From NCBI GenBank assembly GCA_000999175.1, contig LCJJ01000001.1:1-34929 (forward strand): DNA of 34,929 nucleotides. Reading direction: 5' to 3'. The notes under the pieces are model-generated. The model was not told the DNA's origin, did no database searches, and saw only the letters and a program-made list of their open reading frames with translations. The stretch's first letter is position 1. Each line of letters opens with the position of its first letter. This document shows positions 6,608 through 14,457 of the stretch, in pieces. Source of the stretch: Parcubacteria group bacterium GW2011_GWB1_44_7. GTDB lineage: Bacteria; Patescibacteria; Paceibacteria; UBA9973; DSPV01. The translations under genes and the position numbers were made by a program.

Positions 6608-7780
6608 ATGGTCCGCCAAATCTCGAGCGGTATAGATATCGGCAGTCACCAAACAAAAGTAATGGTTACCGAAATGATAGACGGCTCTCTATTGCCGCGC
6701 ATTATCGGCATTGGCACAGCTGAATCCAAGGGATTAAGGCGCGGTTTCATCATGAATGCCGTCGAAACCGCCAAAAGCGTCAAAAGCGCCGTCAGCCAAG
6801 CGGAAAAAACGGCCGGTCTACAAATAAATAAAGTATTTTTGAGCGTCGGCGGAGTTGGCGTCAACGCTTTTACCCAAATTGGCACAACAGTCATTTCTCG
6901 AGCGGATTTGGAAATTACGGATTTAGATATCAATAAAGCGGTGGAAGAAAGTCAAACTGCCATTACCGAAAACGCGCTGCTCAATCGCAAGATTATCCAC
7001 AGCATTCCGATTAGTTTCAAAATTGACGGCAAAGCTATTTGGGGCCAGCCGGCTGGCATGAAAGGCACTAAACTAGAAGCCAAAACTTTTTTTATAACTT
7101 GCTTAGAGCAACATTTGGACAATTTAACCGAAGCGGTGGAACTGACGGGCGTAAAAGTGGAAAATCTTACCGCTTCTCCTTTCCCGGCCAGTTTAATTAA
7201 TTTAACCAAAGCGCAAAAAATCGCCGGCGTCGCATTGGCAAATATCGGCGCCGAAACAACCGCCGTTGCCGTCATTGAAAATGATTTACCGACATCGTTG
7301 GAAATATTGCCGTTTGGTTCTTCCGACATCACCAATGATATCGCTCTGGGTTTGAAAATTTCATTGGAAGAAGCGGAAAATTTGAAAATCGGAAACGCGC
7401 CGCTCGGCAGTTTTTCTCGAAAAAAGTTAGACGAAATTATTGAAGCCCGTTTGAGCGATATTTTTGAATTAATCAACACTCATTTGAAAAAAGTTGGCCG
7501 CAACGGTTTATTGCCGGCCGGCATTGTCCTTACCGGCGGCGGCGCCAATACCGTCAATATTGAGCAATCGGCGCGCGCCAATTTGAATTTGCCGGCCAAA
7601 GCTTTAACCAGTTTGCTTGGCGCTAATTCAAAAATTCAAGTTAAAGAAAATATTTGGTCAATCGCTTACGGCTTATGCCTAATCGGCAAAGACGGTTTGG
7701 TTGAAAATAGTTTTGGCAGTAATTTCGCCAAAAAAGCTCACCTTAATATTGTAAATTGGTTCAAACAATTTATGCCGTAG
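6608..7780 (+). CDS. ftsA: Cell division protein FtsA
   Basis: Actin-like ATPase that tethers FtsZ to the membrane and recruits the divisome. The N-terminal phosphate-1 motif is SSGIDIGSHQTKVMV. The SHS2/1C region (about 85-165) follows. VALANIGAETTAVAVIEND is phosphate-2, and GIVLTGGGANTVNIEQSA is the adenosine motif. The C-terminal LNIVNWFKQFMP is an amphipathic helix of the type used as membrane-targeting sequence. The length (390 aa) is normal. ftsZ is not next to it: the following gene, rpmG, is on the other strand with its stop abutting. Confidence 0.93.
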   Translation: MVRQISSGIDIGSHQTKVMVTEMIDGSLLPRIIGIGTAESKGLRRGFIMNAVETAKSVKSAVSQAEKTAGLQINKVFLSVGGVGVNAFTQIGTTVISRADLEITDLDINKAVEESQTAITENALLNRKIIHSIPISFKIDGKAIWGQPAGMKGTKLEAKTFFITCLEQHLDNLTEAVELTGVKVENLTASPFPASLINLTKAQKIAGVALANIGAETTAVAVIENDLPTSLEILPFGSSDITNDIALGLKISLEEAENLKIGNAPLGSFSRKKLDEIIEARLSDIFELINTHLKKVGRNGLLPAGIVLTGGGANTVNIEQSARANLNLPAKALTSLLGANSKIQVKENIWSIAYGLCLIGKDGLVENSFGSNFAKKAHLNIVNWFKQFMP

Positions 7781-7939
7781 TTATTTTTTTGCTTCTTTGT
7801 GTGGCGTGCGGAGGCGGCAAGAATGGCAAAACTTTTTGAGTTCAATTTTACGCTCAACTTTCTTTTTATTTTTCTCGCTCCAGTAATTGATTTTTTTACA
7901 CTTGGAACAAGTCAGTTTTATCAATCGGTCTTGGCTCAT
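7781..7939 (-). CDS. rpmG: 50S ribosomal protein L33
   Basis: 52-aa zinc-ribbon ribosomal protein starting MSQDRLIKLTCSKCKK, with the second Cys pair in FCHSC. ATG 7939 fits the family length; the frame is open further upstream but would then run into alr. It meets ftsA tail to tail with no spacing and lies 56 bp downstream of the alr stop on the same strand, so it may be read from the alr transcript. Confidence 0.93.
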   Translation of the reverse strand: MSQDRLIKLTCSKCKKINYWSEKNKKKVERKIELKKFCHSCRLRTPHKEAKK

Positions 7940-7995
7940 TTGATTGGCTTCAAAAGCTTTTAGTTTCACCAGCTTATAGCAAGGCGTCAAAAAAA

Positions 7996-9132
7996 TCAAG
8001 CGTAAATTCTCTTGATGAGGGGATTAATTCGAGTAATAAATTCATAATTAGAAGTGTCGGAAAGATTGGCTAATTCATTGACAGTAATTTTTTCTTTTTT
8101 TTGCTTGCCAATAAGAACAACTTCGTCGCCAACTTTTGCGCCTGGAATCTCACTAATATCAACGGAAATCATGTCCATTGAAATTCGTCCCAAAATTCTA
8201 GCTCGTCGGCCATTAATTAAAACAAAACCGACACTGGAAAGCGCACGCGGATAACCGTGCCAATAACCAATCGGGCAAACGCCGACGCGAGAATTTTTTT
8301 GTAAAGTTTCCACGCAATTATAACCGATTTTCGCGCCCTTCGGCAATTCTTTTATTTCCGAGATAATTGTTTTCCACTCCAAAACCGGTTCCAAAATTAA
8401 ATGATTTTTAAAATGGGACTCAGTTTCTTTCGCTGGCCAAAGACCATATAATCCGATACCGATTCGCACCATATCAAAATGCGCTTCCGGAAAAATCATG
8501 GCGCCGGCGGTGGCGCTGGCATGGCAAATTGGAATTAGTCCTATTTTTTTAAAAGCCAAGCGCCATTGTTCAAACTCATTTATTTGTTTTTTGGTGTATT
8601 CCGGAAAAGCCGGATTTTTCGCTGTTGCAAAATGGGTATATAGTCCTTCAATAATAAATTTTGAGTTTTGAGTTTTGAGTTTTGATATCAAGGTTTTTTG
8701 CTCTCCAAGCAAAAAACCTTGCCGGTGCATGCCGGTGTCAACTTTGATATGAATTTTCAGCGATTTTGAAAATTTTTCCTTTTGGACAACCTTCAATGTT
8801 TCAAAATTGGAAATTGTTATAGAAATATCATTATCGGCCGTTTCTTTAAATTTTTCCGGCAAAGTGTAGCCAAGCACCAAAATCGGCGTTTTAATTCCCT
8901 CGCGTCGCAAGGTTAGCGCTTCAACGATTGAATCAACGCCCAGCCAGTCGATGTCGAGTTGCTTCAATTTACTAGCAAAATCAACCAAACCATGACCGTA
9001 GGCATTGCTCTTGACTACGGCGAGCAGTTTAGTTTTAGAAGCAATCAGCGAGCGAAAGAGCCTGTAATTTTTTTTAATCGCCAAACAATCAACTTCAATC
9101 CAGGTGCGCAACCCGTTTCTTGCGTTTTTCAT
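7996..9132 (-). CDS. alr: Alanine racemase
   Basis: PLP enzyme that makes D-alanine for peptidoglycan. The PLP-binding Lys 41 lies in LLAVVKSNAYGHG. The second catalytic base, the Tyr of the barrel/C-domain interface, is probably in AKIGYNCVET. KVDTGMHRQGF, GLYTHFA and MVRIGIGLYGLWP are family motifs. ATG 9132 is preferred over TTG 9138. The loop after KVDTGMHRQGF is unusual: its DNA combines a perfect 13-bp palindrome (8690-8720) with AAAACTC heptad repeats (8658-8685) and encodes LISKLKTQNSKF. With murA it points to a peptidoglycan wall. The upstream neighbour is the small EF-Tu-like gene. Confidence 0.94.
   Translation of the reverse strand: MKNARNGLRTWIEVDCLAIKKNYRLFRSLIASKTKLLAVVKSNAYGHGLVDFASKLKQLDIDWLGVDSIVEALTLRREGIKTPILVLGYTLPEKFKETADNDISITISNFETLKVVQKEKFSKSLKIHIKVDTGMHRQGFLLGEQKTLISKLKTQNSKFIIEGLYTHFATAKNPAFPEYTKKQINEFEQWRLAFKKIGLIPICHASATAGAMIFPEAHFDMVRIGIGLYGLWPAKETESHFKNHLILEPVLEWKTIISEIKELPKGAKIGYNCVETLQKNSRVGVCPIGYWHGYPRALSSVGFVLINGRRARILGRISMDMISVDISEIPGAKVGDEVVLIGKQKKEKITVNELANLSDTSNYEFITRINPLIKRIYA
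8658..8685 (-). repeat. AAAACTC heptad repeat inside alr
   Basis: On the coding strand three AAAACTC units encode SKLKTQNSK. The 20-nt core AAAACTCAAAACTCAAAACT also occurs in trmD at about 13655-13674 on that gene's sense strand. Confidence 0.9.
8690..8720. repeat. Perfect palindrome inside alr
   Basis: AAGGTTTTTTGCT (8690-8702), 5-nt loop, AGCAAAAAACCTT (8708-8720): a 13-bp perfect stem in coding DNA, directly next to the heptad repeat. Confidence 0.92.
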
Positions 9133-9150
9133 ATTCAAATTCGGCCATTA

Positions 9151-9402
9151 TTATTCCAATTTGTAGATTAAAGCGCCTTCTTTGGCTTTTTCAGCCAATT
9201 TAACGGCCACTTCGTCGCCCTTTTTTGCCGACTCTACCGGCAAGTGGTCAATTTGCATTGAATCAACCGAGTGCTCAAATTCTTTCTCGCCGTGCTTAAT
9301 TTTAAGCTTGTCGCCGATTTTCAAAACGCTTTTTAATTTAAGCACCGCAACGCCGATTTTGTCGTACCAATGGGTAACTTCACCAATATGTTTTTCCGCC
9401 AT
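9151..9402 (-). CDS. Small EF-Tu domain-2-like protein
   Basis: An 83-aa single-domain protein. GEVTHWYDKIGVAVLKLKSVLKIGDKLKI and the later VDSMQIDHLPVESAKKGDEVAVKL match the beta-barrel domain 2 of translational GTPases, without any GTPase domain. Stand-alone proteins of this kind are annotated as translation elongation factor-like in archaea and CPR; their function is unknown to me. It starts 31 bp after tRNA-Tyr on the same strand and ends just before alr, so all three may share one transcript. Confidence 0.75.
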   Translation of the reverse strand: MAEKHIGEVTHWYDKIGVAVLKLKSVLKIGDKLKIKHGEKEFEHSVDSMQIDHLPVESAKKGDEVAVKLAEKAKEGALIYKLE

Positions 9403-9433
9403 AAATTTTATTTAATTATTTTTTTCGACCTTT

Positions 9434-9517
9434 TGCGTAGGGAGGGATTCGAACCCCCGTAGGCCATAGGCCGAGAGATTTACAGTCTCTTGCAATTGAC
9501 CACTCTGCCACCTACGC
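9434..9517 (-). tRNA. tRNA-Tyr (GTA)
   Basis: Acceptor GCGTAGG pairs with CCTACGC. The anticodon loop CTGTAAA reads GTA. The long variable arm is the class II form expected of bacterial tRNA-Tyr. The T loop is TTCGAAT. No CCA is encoded. Confidence 0.95.
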
Positions 9518-9533
9518 AACTTGTTAAAGTTTA

Positions 9534-10799
9534 CTACATCCCCTTCAAAATTTCTACCGCTTTATCCATTTGTGGATCGCGCTTGGCTTCCAAATCCTTA
9601 GCGGAAATTTTTACTTCATAATCGGGCGCCAAACCCTCTTCGGAGATGGAATGATTAAGCGGCGTGAGCCAGCGGGCAATGGTTAGTTTCAACGAAGTAT
9701 CGGGTGTAATTTTAATCAATTCTTGAACCGAACCTTTGCCGAAAGTTTTTGTTCCAACCAATTTGGCAATGTTGTGTTCGCGCAAAGCGCCGGCCAAGAT
9801 TTCTGAAGCCGAAGCCGAACCTTCATTAACCAAAACTACCATTTTCAAGGTGTCGTTAAAAATATTGTAGCCGCGCGATCGATGTACCGTCGGCTCTTTG
9901 CCTTGAGCGTATTCTTCGGAAACCACTATTTTGCCGGCCGGTAAAAACCAACTGGCCATATCCACCGCCGCCTCCAAATAACCGCCCGGGTTGCCGCGCA
10001 AATCTAAAATCAATTTGTGAGTGTCGGATTCAATAAAACCACGTAGAGCTTCGCGGAATAAATTAGCGGCATTGCCGGAGAAATTGTAAAGTTTTATGAC
10101 ATAAATGCCATTTTGCCATGGATTGTTAATTTCATTTTTATTGCCGTTAGTTATTTGTTTGATTTCGGTATCAATTGTTGGAATATTGATAACATCGCGA
10201 GCGATAATTATTTCCAGCGGCTCATTTCTGTTTTCACGAACAATGGTCAAGCGTACCGAGGTACCACGCGGTCCGCGAATCATTTTTACGGCCGCTTCCA
10301 CCTTCATGTCAGTCGCTAAAGTGTCGTTGATTTTGATAATTTTGTCACCCGACTTGATGCCGGCGCGAAAAGCTGGCGTGTCTTTAAGCGGCGCCACCAC
10401 GCTTAAAACATTGTCTTTGATGCCGAGTTCCATACCAACACCTTCAAACTGGCCGCTGATTTCCGTTTCAAATTCTTTTAATTCCACCGGCGGAAAAAAA
10501 ACGGTGTAAGGGTCGCCAAGCGATTTCGCCAAACCCTCAATGGCGCCGTAGACCTTTTCTTGAGCAGTGGTGGTAGTGGCTTTTGTAACGAATTTTTCAT
10601 TGATAACATTCCAAGCCTGCCAGAACGGTGAAAAATTTACCGTTTCCGGTTTACCGATTTCTTTGTTTTGTAATTCGGTGATTTTCCGCTCCGCCGGAAC
10701 ATTTCTTTCACCTTGGTGATAACCCAAGAAAAAAGCGCCTCCGATTATCAGAAGCAAAATAAAACCGGTAGATAGTCTTTTTGAAGCGCTGGTTTCCAT
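9534..10799 (-). CDS. S41-family C-terminal processing protease (CtpA-like)
   Basis: Membrane-anchored serine protease of the tail-specific family. One N-terminal transmembrane helix (about 9-26, LSTGFILLLIIGGAFFLGY) faces the catalytic part to the outside. A helical segment, then a PDZ domain (about 115-195, GVGMELGIKDN ... AGIKSGDKIIKIN) precede the S41 core. The Ser lies in NEGSASASEI (about 325-334) and the Lys is K355 in TFGKGSVQ. The length of 421 aa is usual. It follows valS by 28 bp on the same strand, and tRNA-Tyr lies 16 bp downstream. Confidence 0.93.
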   Translation of the reverse strand: METSASKRLSTGFILLLIIGGAFFLGYHQGERNVPAERKITELQNKEIGKPETVNFSPFWQAWNVINEKFVTKATTTTAQEKVYGAIEGLAKSLGDPYTVFFPPVELKEFETEISGQFEGVGMELGIKDNVLSVVAPLKDTPAFRAGIKSGDKIIKINDTLATDMKVEAAVKMIRGPRGTSVRLTIVRENRNEPLEIIIARDVINIPTIDTEIKQITNGNKNEINNPWQNGIYVIKLYNFSGNAANLFREALRGFIESDTHKLILDLRGNPGGYLEAAVDMASWFLPAGKIVVSEEYAQGKEPTVHRSRGYNIFNDTLKMVVLVNEGSASASEILAGALREHNIAKLVGTKTFGKGSVQELIKITPDTSLKLTIARWLTPLNHSISEEGLAPDYEVKISAKDLEAKRDPQMDKAVEILKGM

Positions 10800-10827
10800 T
10801 TTTTATATTCTAAACATTTTATCATCC

Positions 10828-12855
10828 CTACCACTTTTCCACCAACAGCATTTCTTTTTCGCCAAATAATTGCCAAATTTCTTCGGTGATAAACGGCATA
10901 AACGGATGAAGCGTTTTTAGAATCTCCCGCAAACTGTGCGCCAAAACGGCAGTGGTTTCAGCGTCTTTCCTCTTTTTGCTGTTTTCAATAAATTTGTCGG
11001 CGAATTCATGCCAAACAAAATCGTAAAGCAAATGCGCCGCTTCGCCGAATTTGTAAGCATCTAAATTTTTCTCCACCGCTTTTTTATTTTCTGCTAAGAT
11101 TTTTAGAAATTTTTTATTTTCCCAATCAACCAATTTACTTGGGAGTTGAGCTCCCAAGTGAGGGATTTTGAGTTGAACAAAACGGGCGATGTTCCAAAGC
11201 TTATTGGAAAATTTTTTGCCCATCAAAATATTTTGCTCATTGAAACGAATTTCTTGCCCGCCGAACTCCTGAAAAATCAAACCAAAGCGAGTGGCGTCAG
11301 CGCCGTATTTTTCAATCAAGTTTAACGGGTCAATACCGGTACCAAGTGATTTTGACATTCTCCGACCATCCAACGCTTGAACAGTGGAGTGAATAATTAC
11401 ATCTTTGAACGGCGGTTTACCCATAAATTCCAAGCCCGAAAAAACCATCCGCGAAATCCAAAGGTGTAAAATATCACGAGCGGAAGTGATGATTGAGGTC
11501 GGGTAATAATTTTTTAAGTCGTTGGTTTTTTCGGGCCAGCCCAAAGCGGCAAATGGCCAGAGCGCCGAAGAAAACCAAGTGTCAAAAGTGTCTTCGCTGT
11601 CGGCAATTGGAATTTTATGTCCCCACCAGATTTGCCGCGAAACGCACCAATCCTTCACTTCCCGTAGCCAATCCAAAGAAATTTTTTTCCAGCGAGCCGG
11701 TGTATAAGTTATCTCGCCCTTTTCAATCGCTTTAATCGCCTTTTCCGCCAGCGGTTTCATTTTGACAAACCATTGTTTGGAAAGCATTGGTTCAACGGTA
11801 GCGTTACAACGATAACACTTAGCGACATTGTGAGTAAATTCTTTTTCTTTTTCTAATAAACCGAGTTCAGTAAGCCGTGCAATAACTTTTTCCCGCGCTT
11901 CGACGATTTTCATACCATCAAAATCTGGAGTGGCATTTATAATTTTTCCCACCTCATTTATCACTTTGCGGTAAGGCAAACCAGCGCGCTCGGCAATAGC
12001 GCTGTCGGTGGCATCATGAGCTGGCGTAACTTTGACCGCGCCAGTGCCGAATTCCTTATCCACGGCAAAATCGGCGACTACCGGAATTTCCCTCTTCATA
12101 ATTGGCAACATTAAAATTTTACCGCTCAAATTTTTGTAACGTCCATCTTTGGGATTAATCGCTACCGCTGTATCACCCAACATCGTTTCCGGCCGCGTGG
12201 TCGCCACCGTCACAAAACCGGAACCATCTTTAAATGGATACTTGATGTGCCAGAGTTTTGAATTTTCTTCAATATATTCCAATTCCAAATCGGAAAGAGC
12301 CGTTTGGCATTTAACGCACCAATTTATTACTCGCTCGCCTTGATAAATCAAACCTTTCTTTTGGTAATGAGCAAAAGCGGTTCTGACTGCCACCTGATAC
12401 TTTTCATCCATAGTAAAGCGTGTTCGGCTCCAATCCAAAGAACAGCCGAGCCGCTTGAGCTGATTCAAAATCGTTTCGCCGTATTGCTCGCGCCATTGCC
12501 AAATTTTTTCCAAAAATTTTTCCCGACCGAGCTGATGACGCGAGAGACCTTGTTTCTTTAAATCCTTTTCCACCACGTTTTGAGTGGCAATACCGGCATG
12601 GTCGGTGCCAGGCAACCATAGAGTTTTGTAACCTTGCATTCGTCTAAAACGCACCAAAATATCAGCGATGGTATTTTCCAAAGCGTGACCCATATGAAGC
12701 GAACCGGTAATGTTCGGTGGCGCGATCATTACCACGAATTTCTTACTTCTTTTGTCGGGTAATTTTTCCGGTGCGAAAAATCCGCTCGCCAACCACTGTC
12801 GGTAAATTTTATCCTCCACCATTTTCGGTTCGTAAGCCCCTGATATTTCTTTCAT
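10828..12855 (-). CDS. valS: Valyl-tRNA synthetase, shortened form
   Basis: Class I synthetase. HMGH (54-57) is the HIGH motif and MSKS (500-503) is KMSKS. The editing domain carries TTRPETMLGDTAVAINP (219-235). Two CxxC pairs, CVKC (180-183) and CYRC (347-350), remain. At 675 aa it is about 200 residues shorter than most ValRS. The Cys-rich stretch that normally separates WWGHKIP from DTWFSS is reduced to ADSEDTF (417-424). The protein ends at LLVEKW, so the C-terminal coiled coil is gone. A perfect 9-bp palindrome (11137-11159) encodes HLGAQLPSKL in the loop entering the anticodon-binding domain. Leftward, with its own promoter. Confidence 0.94.
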   Translation of the reverse strand: MKEISGAYEPKMVEDKIYRQWLASGFFAPEKLPDKRSKKFVVMIAPPNITGSLHMGHALENTIADILVRFRRMQGYKTLWLPGTDHAGIATQNVVEKDLKKQGLSRHQLGREKFLEKIWQWREQYGETILNQLKRLGCSLDWSRTRFTMDEKYQVAVRTAFAHYQKKGLIYQGERVINWCVKCQTALSDLELEYIEENSKLWHIKYPFKDGSGFVTVATTRPETMLGDTAVAINPKDGRYKNLSGKILMLPIMKREIPVVADFAVDKEFGTGAVKVTPAHDATDSAIAERAGLPYRKVINEVGKIINATPDFDGMKIVEAREKVIARLTELGLLEKEKEFTHNVAKCYRCNATVEPMLSKQWFVKMKPLAEKAIKAIEKGEITYTPARWKKISLDWLREVKDWCVSRQIWWGHKIPIADSEDTFDTWFSSALWPFAALGWPEKTNDLKNYYPTSIITSARDILHLWISRMVFSGLEFMGKPPFKDVIIHSTVQALDGRRMSKSLGTGIDPLNLIEKYGADATRFGLIFQEFGGQEIRFNEQNILMGKKFSNKLWNIARFVQLKIPHLGAQLPSKLVDWENKKFLKILAENKKAVEKNLDAYKFGEAAHLLYDFVWHEFADKFIENSKKRKDAETTAVLAHSLREILKTLHPFMPFITEEIWQLFGEKEMLLVEKW
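11137..11159. repeat. Perfect palindrome inside valS
   Basis: ACTTGGGAG (11137-11145), 5-nt loop, CTCCCAAGT (11151-11159). It lies in a surface-loop segment of the protein. Confidence 0.9.
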
Positions 12856-12861
12856 ATTGAT

Positions 12862-12890
12862 ATATTAGAGCATAGTTGAGTTTTTTTCAA
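12862..12890 (-). promoter_or_regulatory. Promoter of valS (leaderless type)
   Basis: Minus strand: -35 TTGAAA (12885-12890), 17-bp spacer, -10 TAATAT (12862-12867), ending 6 nt before ATG 12855. It overlaps the divergent khpA promoter. Confidence 0.65.
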
Positions 12891-12903
12891 AGTTTGTTAT
12901 GCT
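12876..12903 (+). promoter_or_regulatory. Promoter of khpA
   Basis: -35 TTGAGT (12876-12881), 16-bp spacer, TGt-extended -10 TATGCT (12898-12903). It gives a leader of about 63 nt with two small hairpins: TGCTAT/ATAGCA at about 12900-12914 and GAATTTT/AAAATTC at about 12946-12961. Confidence 0.5.
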
Positions 12904-12972
12904 ATCAAATAGCAGTAAGAAATGGTCGAAAATACTGCCTGATAGAATTTTACAAAATTCAACAGTTCTAAT

Positions 12973-13287
12973 ATGCAGGACCAGGATGTCCAATTTCTTG
13001 ATTTCGTCACGAAAGCTTTGGTTGACAATCCGAAAGATGTGAAAATCAATCGGACGGTTGATGAAATGGGCGTGCTTCTGACATTGGCCGTTAACCCGGC
13101 GGATATGGGTAAAATCATCGGCCGCATGGGCAATACCGCCAAAGCCATTCGCACCTTGCTCCGCGTCGTCGGGATGAAAAACAACGCTCGGGTCAATCTG
13201 AAAATCAACGAACCGGAGGGCGCGCCGCCTCGCGAACCGAGAGCAACCAAAACGGTGGACGAAGCGATGGAGGATTTGAAAATCTAG
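12973..13287 (+). CDS. khpA: KH-domain RNA-binding protein (KhpA-like)
   Basis: A 104-aa single KH domain with the RNA-binding GxxG loop in MGKIIGRMGNTAKAIRTLL (GRMG about 50-53). After the domain a tail EPEGAPPREPRATKTVDEAMEDLKI extends beyond the usual KhpA of about 75-80 aa. KhpA-type proteins bind many RNAs and act with KhpB in cell-size control in Firmicutes. The gene precedes trmD, as in many bacteria where the order rpsP-khpA-rimM-trmD is kept; rpsP and rimM are missing here. A strong terminator follows at once. Confidence 0.9.
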   Translation: MQDQDVQFLDFVTKALVDNPKDVKINRTVDEMGVLLTLAVNPADMGKIIGRMGNTAKAIRTLLRVVGMKNNARVNLKINEPEGAPPREPRATKTVDEAMEDLKI

Positions 13288-13292
13288 CTTCA

Positions 13293-13334
13293 AAAACAAA
13301 ACCGCTCTAATAAAAATCTGGGCGGTTTTGTTTT
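13293..13334 (+). terminator. Terminator after khpA
   Basis: AAAACAAAACCGC (13293-13305) and GCGGTTTTGTTTT (13322-13334) form a 13-bp perfect stem with a T-rich 3' side. Confidence 0.85.
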
Positions 13335-13366
13335 GCTCCGATATCAGCGGTCGCAAATATCGGAGC
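13335..13366. repeat. Second inverted repeat between khpA and trmD
   Basis: GCTCCGATAT (13335-13344) and ATATCGGAGC (13357-13366) make a perfect 10-bp stem with a 12-nt loop. It abuts the khpA terminator and precedes the trmD promoter. Confidence 0.8.
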
Positions 13367-13377
13367 AATTCGTTTTA

Positions 13378-13406
13378 TTGCCAATTTTTATTTTTTCTTG
13401 TAGATT
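13378..13406 (+). promoter_or_regulatory. Promoter of trmD (leaderless type)
   Basis: -35 TTGCCA (13378-13383), 17-bp spacer, -10 TAGATT (13401-13406), ending 6 nt before ATG 13413. Confidence 0.55.
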
Positions 13407-13412
13407 GTGAAT

Positions 13413-14066
13413 ATGACTTTTCATATTATTACATTATTTCCTGACGCCTTTCGCTCGTATTTAAATGAGTCTATTTTAAAACGCGCCATTGATAATAAAA
13501 AAATAACCGTGAGATTTTACAACCCTCGCGACTTCACCAAAGATAAGCACAAACGAATTGACCGAGCGCCATACGGCGGCGGACCAGGTATGGTCATTCA
13601 AGCCGAACCAATAATAAAAGCGGTGGAAAACGTCACGATAAGCTCAAAGTTAAAAACTCAAAACTCAAAACTAATTTGGTTAACACCGAACGGTAAACAA
13701 TTTACCAATCAAATCGCGAGAAAGTTTGCCGATAAAAAACAAGACCTCATTATCATTTGCGGTCGCTATGAAGGAATAGACGCGCGGGTTAAGAAAGTTC
13801 TTAAAGTTCAAGAAATTTCCGTCGGCCCTTTTGTTTTGACCGGCGGCGAATTGCCGGCGATGATAATGATTGACGCGATTGCCCGCCAAATTTCCGGCGT
13901 TTTGGGTGATGAAAATTCGCCGGAAGAAAATCGGATTGCCAGCCCCGATGTCTACACCCGTCCCGAAGTTTTCAAATATAAAGGCAAAAATTATCGCGTG
14001 CCCAAAATTTTGCTTTCCGGCCATCATCATAAAATCAATCTCTGGCGTTCCGGTCAAATTAATTAA
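13413..14066 (+). CDS. trmD: tRNA (guanine37-N1)-methyltransferase
   Basis: SPOUT-family enzyme that methylates G37 next to the anticodon and so prevents frameshifting. Motifs: FHIITLFPDAF at the N-terminus, RAPYGGGPGMV (51-61), IIICGRYEGIDAR (113-125), VGPFVLTGGELPAM (138-151; trefoil knot, AdoMet site) and LLSGHHHKINLWR (200-212). ATG 13413 is chosen over the in-frame GTG 13407 because the -10 box ends at 13406. The C-terminal helical extension of E. coli TrmD is missing, leaving 217 aa. Residues 77-87 (ISSKLKTQNSK) come from AAAACTC heptads and replace the variable loop before the WLTPNGK strand. Confidence 0.95.
   Translation: MTFHIITLFPDAFRSYLNESILKRAIDNKKITVRFYNPRDFTKDKHKRIDRAPYGGGPGMVIQAEPIIKAVENVTISSKLKTQNSKLIWLTPNGKQFTNQIARKFADKKQDLIIICGRYEGIDARVKKVLKVQEISVGPFVLTGGELPAMIMIDAIARQISGVLGDENSPEENRIASPDVYTRPEVFKYKGKNYRVPKILLSGHHHKINLWRSGQIN
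13643..13673 (+). repeat. AAAACTC heptad repeat inside trmD
   Basis: Sense strand. It shares a 20-nt identical core and the encoded KLKTQNSK peptide with the repeat in alr. Confidence 0.9.
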
Positions 14067-14173
14067 CAAAAGTCTCATTATTAATCTTTCGAAACTTTGA
14101 CTTCTGACGACAATTTATGTATCGTAATGTTTAGAAAAATTAACCGCAACTTTCTACCAACCCTCTAAACACA

Positions 14174-14398
14174 ATGACAACCGCCAACCAAGAAAGACGC
14201 ATTAGGTGTGTTCAATTAAGAAAAGAAATTGCCAGATTAAGAAACCAATCGCAGAAAAAATTAAAACAAGACGAGCTCTTGGTAATTCAAAAAGACTGTC
14301 CGCACACCGGAGCAGAAACACTATTGGGGGAACTTGCTGAAACTTGCCCCATTTGTTTTTGTCAAAAAAATCCCATTTTCCAAGAGGAAACGCCGTGA
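14174..14398 (+). CDS. Small Cys-containing protein of unknown function
   Basis: 74 aa, starting MTTANQERRIRC. The first half is a basic helix likely to be coiled (LRKEIARLRNQSQKKLKQDELLV). The second half has DCPHTGAETLLGELAETCPICFC: a CPH and a CPICFC cluster that could bind one zinc. I do not recognise a family. It starts 107 bp after trmD and has a perfect terminator right behind it, which supports a real, separately ended gene. A weak TTGACT (14097-14102) lies upstream with no clear -10. Confidence 0.55.
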   Translation: MTTANQERRIRCVQLRKEIARLRNQSQKKLKQDELLVIQKDCPHTGAETLLGELAETCPICFCQKNPIFQEETP

Positions 14399-14424
14399 AA
14401 AATGAACGCTAAAAACTTTCAAAA

Positions 14425-14451
14425 CGGACACCGCACGGTGTCCGTTTTTTT
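14425..14451 (+). terminator. Terminator between the small Cys protein and the SurA-like gene
   Basis: CGGACACCG (14425-14433), CA, CGGTGTCCG (14436-14444), then T7. The A-run on the other side makes it usable from both strands, and it lies between convergent genes. Confidence 0.92.
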
Positions 14452-14457
14452 ATTTGG

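Noticed and set aside
7044..7057. 14-bp palindrome GCCAGCCGGCTGGC in ftsA
   Set aside because: No loop, and it encodes residues fitting a conserved P-x-GM stretch of FtsA. It may simply reflect GCC/GGC codon bias, so it is left out of the intragenic palindrome set.
6952..7479. 175-codon open frame opposite ftsA
   Set aside because: Shadow frame; ftsA carries all its family motifs through this stretch.
12865..13368. 167-codon open frame opposite khpA
   Set aside because: Covers the khpA gene, its promoter and its terminator on the wrong strand; no family resemblance.
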